Of a DNA stretch of 43,259 bases, positions 8,989 to 19,083 are shown in pieces. The translations under genes were made by a program, and so were the position numbers. Numbering within the stretch: position 1 is the first letter of the stretch; the number at the start of each line of letters is the position of its first letter. Below the pieces are notes generated by a model. That model was given only the letters and a program-made list of their open reading frames with translations, made no database searches and was not told the DNA's origin. Origin of the DNA: Promethearchaeota archaeon (GTDB lineage: Archaea > Asgardarchaeota > Lokiarchaeia > Sigyniarchaeales > SOKP01); the NCBI GenBank assembly GCA_016839915.1, contig JAEOTH010000016.1:1-43259 (forward strand), written 5' to 3'.

Positions 8989-9543
8989 ATGACAACCAAA
9001 GAAGCTAATTTCGAACGTGAATTTGTATATAAAATCGTTATACTTGGAGATGCTGCTGTAGGTAAGACATCTTTGATAAATCAGTTCGTAGAAGGCTCTT
9101 TTAATGAAGATTACAAGCCAACATTAGGTGCTAATATAGTTCGTAAAGATGTTAACTTGAATAGCACAAAAGTTCGACTAATAATGTGGGATTTAGCTGG
9201 GCAAGAAAAATATCGCGTTGTTCGTAGTATGTATTTCCAAGGTTGTCAAGGTGCTTTACTTGTTTATGATGTTACTCGTTATAGCACATTTGATAATGTT
9301 AATTCAAAATGGTTGCGAGATTTCAAAAAACATGTTAAGAAAGAAGGTGCTTATATTTTGATTGGTAATAAAAAAGATTTAAAAGATCAAAGAGCAGTCA
9401 CTACCGAAAGAGGTGAGGAAATCGCCCAAAAAATTAAGGCTAGCCACTTCATTGAAACTAGCGCGAAATTAGGAGAAAATATTGAAAAAGCATTTTCACT
9501 TCTTGTAAACCAAATCTTAAGCAATCATGGGGTAGAGATTTAA
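8989..9543 (+). CDS. Rab/Ras-like small GTPase
   Basis: This 184-residue single-domain GTPase has P-loop GDAAVGKT at 20-27, switch-I Thr at 45, DLAGQ at 68-72, NKKD at 127-130 and TSAK at 157-160. The catalytic Gln equivalent is present. The protein ends in HGVEI without a C-terminal cysteine, so membrane attachment by prenylation is unlikely. It is the closest relative in the window of the GTPase at 7678 and probably arose by tandem duplication, with the V4R-like gene lying between. A TATA-like element at about -33 suggests it can be transcribed on its own. Its cellular partner is unknown. Confidence 0.95.
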   Translation: MTTKEANFEREFVYKIVILGDAAVGKTSLINQFVEGSFNEDYKPTLGANIVRKDVNLNSTKVRLIMWDLAGQEKYRVVRSMYFQGCQGALLVYDVTRYSTFDNVNSKWLRDFKKHVKKEGAYILIGNKKDLKDQRAVTTERGEEIAQKIKASHFIETSAKLGENIEKAFSLLVNQILSNHGVEI

Positions 9544-9596
9544 AAAATTTTAATAATCTCGCACAACTCTTTGTCGTATAATTTAAACATCCGGTC

Positions 9597-9610
9597 TTTT
9601 TAAATTTAAA
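9597..9610 (+). promoter_or_regulatory. TATA-box-like element for the aminotransferase
   Basis: The AT-only stretch TTTTTAAATTTAAA is centred about 28 bases before the ATG at 9632, after the GC-richer CATCCGGTC. The spacing suggests a leaderless or very short-leader transcript. Confidence 0.35.
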
Positions 9611-9631
9611 TTCAAATTAAGAGTAATAATC

Positions 9632-10783
9632 ATGAAAGATACATCTCAAAGATTATTAAAAGCTCCAAAGTCAGCTATAAGAGAATTATTTGATCTCGCC
9701 TTAGGTCGCTCAGATGTTATTAGTCTTGGTATCGGACAACCCGATTTTAATACACCTGAACCGGTAATAGAAGGAAATATAAATGCATTAAAAAAGAATA
9801 TTACAATGTATGCTCCTACTAGAGGAGTTCCTGAATTATTAGAATTAATTGAAGATAAACTGAGTAAGGTTAACAAAATCAATGTAAATTGGAAGGACAA
9901 TATAATTGTTACCAATGGAGCTAGTCAGGCAATAACTTTAGCATTCGCTTCAATTTTCAATCCAGGTGATGAAATAATAATTTGCTCACCAAATTTTGTT
10001 TCATATTTTTATTGCACTTCGTTTTTTGGTGTAAAAGTAGTAGAGGTAGAACGAAACATTGATTTTAGCCCCAATTTCAAAAAAATAAGAAAAGCAATTA
10101 CAAATAAAACTAAAGCAATATTGATAAATTCTCCAAATAATCCCACAGGTCATGCACTAAGTCCTAAAGAATTGAATGAACTTATTGATATTATCATAGA
10201 ATATGATCTTTACTTAATCACAGATGAAGTATATGAAAATTATATTTATGATGGATTAAAACACGTAAGCCCAGCGTCTCTAGATGGTATGTTTGAAAGA
10301 ACTGTTACCGTAAATGCAATGTCAAAACTTTTTTCTGCCACAGGGTTTAGATTGGGTTTTGTAGTTGCTTCAAAAGAAATAATAGATTTAATGGAAAAAT
10401 ATCATCAATATACAATAGCAGGAACTAATCATGCGGCTCAATATGGTTATATTGAAGCTTTAAAAATGGGTATTGATTTTTTTAAGGAAATCTGGGAAAG
10501 TTTTAATAAACGACGAAATTTAGTTTATGATAGATTAAGCAAGATTGGCTTTGAGCTTGTAAAGCCGAAAGGGGCTTTTTATGTTATGCCTTCAACAAAA
10601 AAATACAATTTAACTGGAAGCGAATTCTCACAGACGTTAATGAAAGAGCAGGCAGTTGCAGTTGTACCAGGTGGAATTTTTGGTTCATTTTCTGATCATA
10701 TGATAAGAATTTCATACGCTACTGAAATAGAAAAGCTTAAAGAAGCAATGAACAGAATTGAGAAATTTATTCAAAAATCATAA
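9632..10783 (+). CDS. PLP-dependent class I aminotransferase (AspC-like)
   Basis: This 383-residue fold-type I aminotransferase moves an amino group between an amino acid and a 2-oxoacid. It has the family N-terminus (ISLGIGQPDFNTPEPV), the NxPNNPTG segment, DEVYENYIYDG, and the PLP-binding Lys232 in SKLFSATGFRLGF. Arg359 in MIRISYA is the expected substrate carboxylate ligand. Length is normal. Many archaeal relatives are annotated as aspartate, aromatic or multisubstrate aminotransferases, and the sequence alone does not fix the substrate. It has its own TATA-like element and starts 88 bases after the GTPase. Confidence 0.93.
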   Translation: MKDTSQRLLKAPKSAIRELFDLALGRSDVISLGIGQPDFNTPEPVIEGNINALKKNITMYAPTRGVPELLELIEDKLSKVNKINVNWKDNIIVTNGASQAITLAFASIFNPGDEIIICSPNFVSYFYCTSFFGVKVVEVERNIDFSPNFKKIRKAITNKTKAILINSPNNPTGHALSPKELNELIDIIIEYDLYLITDEVYENYIYDGLKHVSPASLDGMFERTVTVNAMSKLFSATGFRLGFVVASKEIIDLMEKYHQYTIAGTNHAAQYGYIEALKMGIDFFKEIWESFNKRRNLVYDRLSKIGFELVKPKGAFYVMPSTKKYNLTGSEFSQTLMKEQAVAVVPGGIFGSFSDHMIRISYATEIEKLKEAMNRIEKFIQKS

Positions 10784-10785
10784 AA

Positions 10786-10992
10786 ACTTTTTTTAATCAT
10801 AAATGGGATGAAAATATTTTTGTAGTTAAAGAATATTCGTTCGGTGTACGAGTGGATAACTTAAACCTTAAAATCTCTTCTGAACATACTGAATATAAAT
10901 GGACTGAATATTCTGATGCTAAAAACCTGCTAAAATTCGATAGCAATAAAACAGCTTTATGGGAATTACATGTAAGATTAAAAAGTAAATAG
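10786..10992 (+). pseudogene. 5'-truncated NUDIX hydrolase remnant
   Basis: A frame directly behind the aminotransferase stop encodes about 68 residues ending at TAG 10990-10992. It contains the typical C-terminal half of a dATP-pyrophosphohydrolase-like NUDIX protein: KWDENIFVVKEYSFGV, then SSEHTEYKWTEYSDA, then LLKFDSNKTALWELHVRL. The EHTEY-W motif followed by LLK-DSNK-ALWEL is characteristic. The first half, including the catalytic NUDIX box GX5EX7REUXEEXGU, is absent because the aminotransferase gene occupies that DNA. There is no start codon at a sensible place. It therefore looks like the tail of a lost gene, with no frameshift in what remains. Confidence 0.75.
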
Positions 10993-11005
10993 AAAGAAAA
11001 AAATA

Positions 11006-12208
11006 CTAGACATAGTCAACTTCAAATGGGGTTTTAGGGAGTACTTCAGCACCTTTACTTGTAACAAGGGTAGGCGACTCAAGTCGAAGACCTCCTAATC
11101 CTGGTCGATTAAATACAACTGCTGCGATTTCTACCATATTTTCCTCGAATGTTAAATGACCCCAATCCTTACCTGGAACTACAACAGGGGAAGACTCATT
11201 CCCAATGATGCCTATAGAGTGTCCTAAACCAAAAAAAAGATCATTAGCATATCCTGCTTTTTCAGCTACTTTATATACTTCTTGATAACAATTATCAAAT
11301 GTGTTTCCGATATACATATTGTCAATTAGTGTATAACAAAGTTGTTCATATACTTCATTGAACTTTTTTAGCTCAGAAGGACATGAACCAAGAACATAAT
11401 TATGACTTAGATCTCCTAGATAACACCCATATTCGCTATGTAAATCTACAAGTAAAGATTCTCCTTCTTCTACCTTTTTATTTGTAGCAGGTGTACAACC
11501 ATTAAATGTCCAGCTTGCTCGATAACCAGAACCGATCTCCTGACTTCCTGTAAAAGTCCATTCATAATTACTTCCTGCTTTTCTCATTGCTAAAGTACCT
11601 ATTCCCGCAATCTCATTTTCAGTAAATACTTTCCCCTCGGGACGTTCACTTAATTCTTTCTTAACAACTTGTTGTCCAATATCAGTAATTTCAGAGGCTT
11701 TACGAAGCATGGCAATCTCCTCTGGTTCTTTAATAAATTGAATTCTTTCGGTTTTATCATTAAAATCAACAAGTTCACATCCTGGAAAAATTTTCTTAAG
11801 TAATTCTGCTTCAGTATATGAGAGCATTTGACCAGTTACACAAATATCTAATCCCATTTCTACACCTATTTTGGGAGCAGATCCTTTAGGAATATACACA
11901 CCAGCTTTTTTAGCTGCTTTTTGTAATTTTTTTTCTAGGTAATACCCTTTGAGAGGTCCCCATCCACTAATTTTTTTTAAGTGTCCCTCTGCTCTAATTC
12001 TTTCTACATCTAGGAGAACAGTAAATAATTCTGGTTCTCCCATTCCCTCTCTTGGAAGAAAAAAATAGCTTTTCCATGGAACAAAACATCCTGTTAGATA
12101 AGTAATAGATTTAACTCGAGTGAGTACACAAAAATCAAGGTTTAATTCTTCCATAGCTACTTGATATTTTTTCAAATGTCCATTCCAATCTATTTTAATA
12201 TCACTCAT
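11006..12208 (-). CDS. M24-family metallopeptidase (Xaa-Pro peptidase/creatinase-like)
   Basis: This 400-residue protein has an N-terminal creatinase-like domain (about 1-165) and a C-terminal pita-bread domain. All five metal ligands of M24 are present: D255 and D266 (spacing 11, in DLHSEYGCYLGD), H330 in GLGHSIG, E360 in MVEIAAV and E377 in LRLESPT. It should bind two divalent metals and cut next to a proline, as in prolidase or aminopeptidase P, although some M24 proteins act on other substrates. It lies 108 bases downstream of the CDC48 gene on the same strand. The cut-site preference cannot be read from the sequence. Confidence 0.88.
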   Translation of the reverse strand: MSDIKIDWNGHLKKYQVAMEELNLDFCVLTRVKSITYLTGCFVPWKSYFFLPREGMGEPELFTVLLDVERIRAEGHLKKISGWGPLKGYYLEKKLQKAAKKAGVYIPKGSAPKIGVEMGLDICVTGQMLSYTEAELLKKIFPGCELVDFNDKTERIQFIKEPEEIAMLRKASEITDIGQQVVKKELSERPEGKVFTENEIAGIGTLAMRKAGSNYEWTFTGSQEIGSGYRASWTFNGCTPATNKKVEEGESLLVDLHSEYGCYLGDLSHNYVLGSCPSELKKFNEVYEQLCYTLIDNMYIGNTFDNCYQEVYKVAEKAGYANDLFFGLGHSIGIIGNESSPVVVPGKDWGHLTFEENMVEIAAVVFNRPGLGGLRLESPTLVTSKGAEVLPKTPFEVDYV

Positions 12209-12316
12209 TTTAAAATTCTATAAAATTATTTGAATAATGATAATTAGGAAATGTTTATAATAAAATTTTACAAAAACTATAATACATTTATGATAATTAG
12301 CTGAAAAAGATGAGAA

Positions 12317-14617
<2,301 letters not shown>

Positions 14618-14711
14618 TCAAATGTTTGAAAATAAAATTAACACTTAAAAAAAGTAATAATGGTTTATTTTCTTTTTCTTTAATTTTTATAAATGTCAAG
14701 TAAAAGAAGTT

Positions 14712-15515
14712 TTAAGAAATTTTTATATTTAGATTTTTTTCTATATATTTTTTAAATTTTATCAATATTTCCTCTTCATTATAGTTTTTGTTTTTTTGTT
14801 TTTTTATATATAATTTTCTTAATTTAATTATTCTATGTTTTAGAGGTACAAAAACGGGATTTAGCATAAGTGTTCCTACGAATCTCCTAGTAATCTTGTC
14901 TAAATTCTCATTATATCTATTAGTGATCGAAATCCTTTCTTTTCTTAATTTATATTTAACAACCATTTTATTACTTAAACGATCTAATAACTCTTTGATT
15001 ATAAAGTTCAAATCTGATATAGCTGAGAGATCATATGTAGCAATAGGTTTGTCCCAATTATACCTATTAAAATTGTCAAACTTCTCTTGAATATTGCTAA
15101 TAACAATATTTGGAATTGTTTTACCTCTTTTTTCATTCCATTTTATACAAATTTCAATTGGAGTTGCTATATGAATTATAAAAAAGTTCAATTTAAGGGA
15201 ATCAGTAATTCTTTTCAAATCATGCCTCATACTTGAGTAATAATTTAGGTCATCACTGATTACTATATTCCCTTTTTCTAACTCACTTCTTATACTTTCT
15301 AAATTTTCGTTTCTAACAATATATTCTTTTTTGGGATCAAATTTATCTGGAGTTAAATTCTGCCTAAGTATATCAGGATCAATAATCATTACATCTAAAT
15401 TGATATACTTTTTTTTAAGAGCAATTTTTAAAGAATTTGCAAATCTACTTTTGCCAGAAGAAGGTAATCCCACTAAACAGATTAAATAATTTTTGTTCTT
15501 CAAGAAATAAATCAA
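14712..15515 (-). CDS. pstK: L-seryl-tRNA(Sec) kinase (PSTK)
   Basis: This 267-residue P-loop kinase phosphorylates Ser-tRNA(Sec), the step before SepSecS in archaeal and eukaryotic selenocysteine synthesis. The P-loop is GLPSSGKS at 16-23. DPDILR follows at 45-50, and the PSTK/KTI12-type signature DDLNYYSSMRHDL is at 87-99. The segment NEKRGKTIPN (126-135) and EKFDNFNRYNWDKP match the archaeal PSTK core as I recall it from methanogens. The C-terminal helical region, with the pattern DKITRRFVG and LRKLYIKK, matches its tRNA-binding domain and argues against KTI12. It starts 12 bases after the GIY-YIG gene. Confidence 0.8.
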   Translation of the reverse strand: MIYFLKNKNYLICLVGLPSSGKSRFANSLKIALKKKYINLDVMIIDPDILRQNLTPDKFDPKKEYIVRNENLESIRSELEKGNIVISDDLNYYSSMRHDLKRITDSLKLNFFIIHIATPIEICIKWNEKRGKTIPNIVISNIQEKFDNFNRYNWDKPIATYDLSAISDLNFIIKELLDRLSNKMVVKYKLRKERISITNRYNENLDKITRRFVGTLMLNPVFVPLKHRIIKLRKLYIKKQKNKNYNEEEILIKFKKYIEKNLNIKIS

Positions 15516-15527
15516 CAGTTTTGTATA

Positions 15528-15812
15528 TTAGCGTATACTATTTATTAACTCTCTCTTTTGTTGTCTTGAAAAAGACTTAATATGTAATTCTCTTCTCATT
15601 GCTTCCTTTCTAGTTTGATAAGATTCAAAATACTTTAACTCTATATGCTTTTTGCCGCGACAAAATTTAGCCCCATTTCCACTTCTATGCTCGTGCCATC
15701 TCCTAAGGAGGTTGTTGGTATAACCAGTATAATATTTTTTTTTTCCATTATTAGCGATAACTTCTAAAATATATACGTAGTAAACAACCATATCAAATCC
15801 TCTATTTAACAT
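15528..15812 (-). CDS. Small GIY-YIG nuclease-domain protein (UPF0213-like)
   Basis: This 94-residue protein is a stand-alone GIY-YIG domain of the YhbQ/UPF0213 type. The first motif is VYI (13-15) in YYVYIL and the second is YTG (28-30) in YYTGYTNNL. The catalytic-type Arg37 in LRRWHEH and Glu75 in RRELHIKS follow. Length fits the family. The second Met at codon 8 (MVVYYVYIL) is the usual family start and is likely the true one. It is immediately upstream of PSTK in the same direction. No target is known for most such proteins. Confidence 0.9.
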   Translation of the reverse strand: MLNRGFDMVVYYVYILEVIANNGKKKYYTGYTNNLLRRWHEHRSGNGAKFCRGKKHIELKYFESYQTRKEAMRRELHIKSFSRQQKRELINSIR

Positions 15813-15996
15813 ATCAATCTTGTATTATTTATTTTTTTAGTTTATCTCTTATAGCACAATCAAAATTACTTAGCTTGCGGTCAAATATATATATTACGAT
15901 ATCATATTTGATTAATTAAGTGAATAAAAATTTAATTTTTAATAAGAAACGATTATTTTAATATTAAAATTCAAATTAAACTCTATCATAGAACCA

Positions 15997-16632
15997 ATGC
16001 CAAATGGAATTTTTCTGATACGGTGGGATGAGGTTGAGGGGGGTATTATTTATTTGAAATACCCTGAGAACTTAGAGATCCCAAATCCAGTAGTTCAACA
16101 AATAACAATAACACATAATTTTACTGAATCTTATATTATTACAGAAGAGAAAAATTGGAACTCTGTTTCTTATTATAATGAAAATAAAGAGATTATAATT
16201 GTACTAGTTTTAAGCAAATTTGATGATGGTAATGATTACATAGAAATCCTCGAAAAATTTAATCAAGAAATTGATAAATTAACGGAAGAAGAGAAATTGA
16301 GAGAAAACCTAGAAGCAATGTTTCATATCAGTTTAGATGCTTTTAGGACCACTGATGAGGTAATAACAAAATTAAGCAATGAGGTTGCGTATTTAAAAAC
16401 AAGAGAGTATGATTATGAAGTAAAATTTGATTTTATCACAAAATCTAATCACTTACCCGTTAAAAGTAAAATTTTATTCTTATTAACAGTAAAAGACTTT
16501 GTGAAACTGGAAGAGTTTGAAAAAGTGATAAACACAAAAAAACAATGGCTTCTTAGTGTCCTTAAAACACTCATGAAAAATGAAATTGTAGGATATAACT
16601 CTGAAAATGATTCTTATTATTTGAGAGTATGA
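15997..16632 (+). CDS. Putative sensor protein: longin/profilin-like N-terminus plus winged helix
   Basis: This 211-residue protein is not a known enzyme. Its N-terminal half opens with GIFLIRWDEVEGGIIYLKYPE, a pattern I associate with longin/roadblock-like proteins in Asgard archaea, and continues with alternating strands and a long helix to about residue 140. The C-terminal 60 residues (KSKILFLLTVKDFVKLEEF to the end) read as a winged-helix domain: three helices, then the hairpin GYNSENDSYYLRV. Its stop overlaps the acylphosphatase start by four bases (ATGA), so the two are translationally coupled. Fold assignments are inferred from pattern only. Confidence 0.5.
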   Translation: MPNGIFLIRWDEVEGGIIYLKYPENLEIPNPVVQQITITHNFTESYIITEEKNWNSVSYYNENKEIIIVLVLSKFDDGNDYIEILEKFNQEIDKLTEEEKLRENLEAMFHISLDAFRTTDEVITKLSNEVAYLKTREYDYEVKFDFITKSNHLPVKSKILFLLTVKDFVKLEEFEKVINTKKQWLLSVLKTLMKNEIVGYNSENDSYYLRV

Positions 16633-16907
16633 AAATATCTAAGATTAAAATTAAAGTATTTGGAATCGTTCAAGGAGTATTTTTTCGGTTTTCAACCGGA
16701 AAATTTGCTCGAAAATTAGGTTTAATCGGATATGTGAAGAATTTGCCAGATGGAACGGTTTACATCGAAGCTGAAGGTCCTGAGGAAAACTTATATAAAT
16801 TATTAGAATTTTCTAAACAAGGGCCTAAGTATGCTAAAGTAGAAAAAGTTGAATATAAATTAAGCCCTCCTACAAATGAATTTAAAGAGTTCAATTATGA
16901 ATTTTGA
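16629..16907 (+). CDS. acyP: Acylphosphatase
   Basis: This 92-residue alpha/beta protein hydrolyses acyl phosphates. The family signature is complete: FGIVQGVFFR at 11-20, with catalytic Arg20, and GYVKNLPDGTV, with catalytic Asn38. Length matches the usual 90-100. The ATG overlaps the stop of the preceding gene in an ATGA, indicating coupled translation. Confidence 0.95.
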   Translation: MKISKIKIKVFGIVQGVFFRFSTGKFARKLGLIGYVKNLPDGTVYIEAEGPEENLYKLLEFSKQGPKYAKVEKVEYKLSPPTNEFKEFNYEF

Positions 16908-16997
16908 CAGAGCTCTTTAAAAAGTAATAAAGTATACTACTATAATATTATCCTAGTATTACTCCTCTTCAAAAACTTCTTTCTTCTTTTTTAATTT

Positions 16998-17336
16998 ATG
17001 TCGGTTCCTCTAAAAACATATGAGCAACTAAAGTTATTTCGCTTCATACACCATAATCAAATTAAATATCAAGCTCCATTGATTCTAAAGATGTTTGGGG
17101 TTCTGAATAAAGTAAATATGAGAAATGAAAATAGATATATTCTTTGTAATTTCATTGATCAATTTAGCGATCGTATTGGATTCACTGAGGATATTTATAA
17201 AGTGAGTAATGAAGTAAATCTCAATCAATTATTTCTTTTTGCAATTAGCAAAGCTCGAGAAAATAAACTGATTGAAGCACTTTACAGTGAATATGTTAAT
17301 TCTATTAATGCAATTAGCAAAAAGAAATCAATTTAA
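16998..17336 (+). CDS. Uncharacterised small helical protein
   Basis: This 112-residue protein is not recognised. It begins MSVPLKTYEQLKLFRF, is rich in predicted helix and polar residues, and has neither signal peptide nor membrane segment. It lies 90 bases after acylphosphatase on the same strand and converges on the TBP gene. Its codon use looks like its neighbours, and a run of T-rich DNA precedes the ATG. It may belong to the same transcript as the sensor-like gene at 15997. Confidence 0.55.
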   Translation: MSVPLKTYEQLKLFRFIHHNQIKYQAPLILKMFGVLNKVNMRNENRYILCNFIDQFSDRIGFTEDIYKVSNEVNLNQLFLFAISKARENKLIEALYSEYVNSINAISKKKSI

Positions 17337-17408
17337 AATTATGTCTTAATTCTTTGTTTTCTGAAATTTTTCCTTTTTTCTCTAATTCAAATGTCTAAAT
17401 CCAAAGAG

Positions 17409-17416
17409 AAAAAAAA
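17409..17416 (-). terminator. T-tract terminator after the TBP gene
   Basis: Eight A on the forward strand are a T-run for the reverse-strand TBP transcript, 4 bases past its stop. No stem is seen. Confidence 0.35.
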
Positions 17417-17420
17417 TAAA

Positions 17421-18107
17421 TTAGATAAAAGTAATGTCTTGATACTCTGAATCGCCAATATCTTTTTTTGCTACTCCCAACTCTCTAACTTGTTGATTTA
17501 ACTTTAAAACAGCATCTCTTACAATTTCTTTTTTTTTTGCACCTGTACACACAATTCTACCTGTAGAAAAAATGAGAAATACTGTTTTTGGATCTTGCAT
17601 ACGATAAATTAAACCTGGAAATACTTCTGGTTCATACATGGCGTATTCCATGACAATAGCCGCCATATTCAGATCAATATTTGTATGAAGGTCACCAGAA
17701 GCTACTATATTTTGAATAGTAATTTCAGGATTAGCTAATTTTATACCAGCTTTTCGAATATTTTTAACAACCTTATCTACAACTCGTTCTGCTTCTGCCG
17801 CTTGCCTAAGCCCCGTAACTACCATTTTTCCAGTAGAAAATATTAAAATTGTAGCACGGGGTTTCTCAATTCGCATTACAAGACCAGGGAAGCGTTCTGG
17901 GTTATATTCAACCTCCGCATGACGTCTAGCTATTTGATTTAAATCAATTTTTTCTGTAATTTCTACGACTACAGTAGCAACTACATTTTCAATTTTATAA
18001 TCTAAATCTGTTTCATAATCATATTCTCCTTCTCCCTTTTTCTCTTCTACCTCTTCCCCTTCTTCTTCAATCTCATCTTCAAATTCTTCAAATTCTTCAT
18101 CTGACAT
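17421..18107 (-). CDS. tbp: TATA-box-binding protein with an acidic N-terminal extension
   Basis: This 228-residue general transcription factor has the two TBP repeats: residues about 38-125 (IENVVATVVVEI, RFPGLVMRIEKP, ATILIFSTGKMVVTG) and 129-215 (IQNIVASGDLHTNIDL, VFPGLIYRMQDP, TVFLIFSTGRIVCTG). The paired FPGL and IFSTG elements are the DNA-contacting signature. Archaeal TBPs are usually about 180-190 residues with an acidic C-terminal tail. Here the acidic part is at the N-terminus: 21 of the first 36 residues are Asp or Glu. The C-terminus (SEYQDITFI) is short. The start is supported because an upstream extension is not open and the ATG precedes the acidic run directly. Confidence 0.96.
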   Translation of the reverse strand: MSDEEFEEFEDEIEEEGEEVEEKKGEGEYDYETDLDYKIENVVATVVVEITEKIDLNQIARRHAEVEYNPERFPGLVMRIEKPRATILIFSTGKMVVTGLRQAAEAERVVDKVVKNIRKAGIKLANPEITIQNIVASGDLHTNIDLNMAAIVMEYAMYEPEVFPGLIYRMQDPKTVFLIFSTGRIVCTGAKKKEIVRDAVLKLNQQVRELGVAKKDIGDSEYQDITFI

Positions 18108-18336
18108 GATAATAGTAAGTGATTATTATGATTTAAAATTCGTAAAATAATAATATTCTTTATTTCTAGGTTTTTTTGTTAATTTTATTTAAATAAATCT
18201 TCCTTTATAAAGGTGGTAGATTTAAAAAAGACTAATGCTAAAATCATCAAATTTTGATAGTTAAGTAAATAAAATCTCTTTAAAAAAATTTCTACTTAAA
18301 AATTGATAGAGTAAAAGAAATTTTCTAAAAAAAACT

Positions 18337-18876
18337 TTAAGAGGTAGGAGAGATATGATCCAAAATTTGTTTAGTTAATTGTATAAAAGCCTGTTCAACA
18401 TTTTGCCCAGTTTTAGCTGAAGTAATAATCAAACCCATGTTATTAGTATTAGCGTACTCTTTTGATTCTCGTTCAGTTATTTTAATTTGTTTTTTTAAAT
18501 CAGATTTGTTTCCTATTAATATTATAGGTGCATCATTCCTCGCTTCTCTAAAGCTTTGTGTCCAATCATTAAGTTTTTCAAAAGATTTATTTACAGTCAT
18601 ATCATAGACTAACAATGCTCCATTTGCACCTTCCAAGTACAACTTTCTTAGAGACTTAAACGATTCTTGTCCACCTAGATCCCAGATTTGAGCAGATACA
18701 CTGCCATATTCATCAATTTCCATATCTTTTTTTAAAAGATTCACTCCTAGAGTACTTTTATAATTTTCTCTGAATTTATTTTCAATAAATCTATAAACTA
18801 ATGATGTTTTTCCCACATTTGCTTCTCCAAGAAGTACCAATTTTATAATATATGACATCTGATAAACCCTTTTCAT
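18337..18876 (-). CDS. Rab/Ras-like small GTPase
   Basis: This 179-residue GTPase has GEANVGKTS at 17-25, switch-I Thr at 42, DLGGQ at 66-70, NKSD at 123-126 and TSAK at 152-155. DLGGQ rather than DTAGQ is a feature shared with Arf-like and other archaeal GTPases. There is no C-terminal cysteine (it ends HISPTS) and no amphipathic N-terminal helix. The Met at codon 7 (MSYIIKLVLLGE) gives a more usual start. It lies 207 bases downstream of the V4R gene on the same strand and upstream of TBP, so it may be a separate transcript. Confidence 0.94.
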   Translation of the reverse strand: MKRVYQMSYIIKLVLLGEANVGKTSLVYRFIENKFRENYKSTLGVNLLKKDMEIDEYGSVSAQIWDLGGQESFKSLRKLYLEGANGALLVYDMTVNKSFEKLNDWTQSFREARNDAPIILIGNKSDLKKQIKITERESKEYANTNNMGLIITSAKTGQNVEQAFIQLTKQILDHISPTS

Positions 18877-19083
18877 TAATTTGGTTTAATAAATTAATTA
18901 AATAGTAATTTTCAATATTATGGTTATACCATAATAAGACTTACAATTTTATTTTATATTCAAAATATAGTGTATACTTATTAATAATTTTCTAATTATC
19001 CTCTAAAATTGTATAAGGAATTTTATTAATCTCAAAACATCATACTAAAAAAGTTATAACAAAAAAAATGATTTTTACTTACT

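Noticed and set aside
10841-10940. Text with TTCGGTG and GATTC-like elements suggesting a tRNA
   Set aside because: No cloverleaf can be drawn, and the same bases encode NUDIX residues in a clean frame.
14712-15515. KTI12 or polynucleotide kinase instead of PSTK
   Set aside because: The NYYSSMR and EKRGKTIPN elements together with the C-terminal DKITRRFVG helical region fit archaeal PSTK better.
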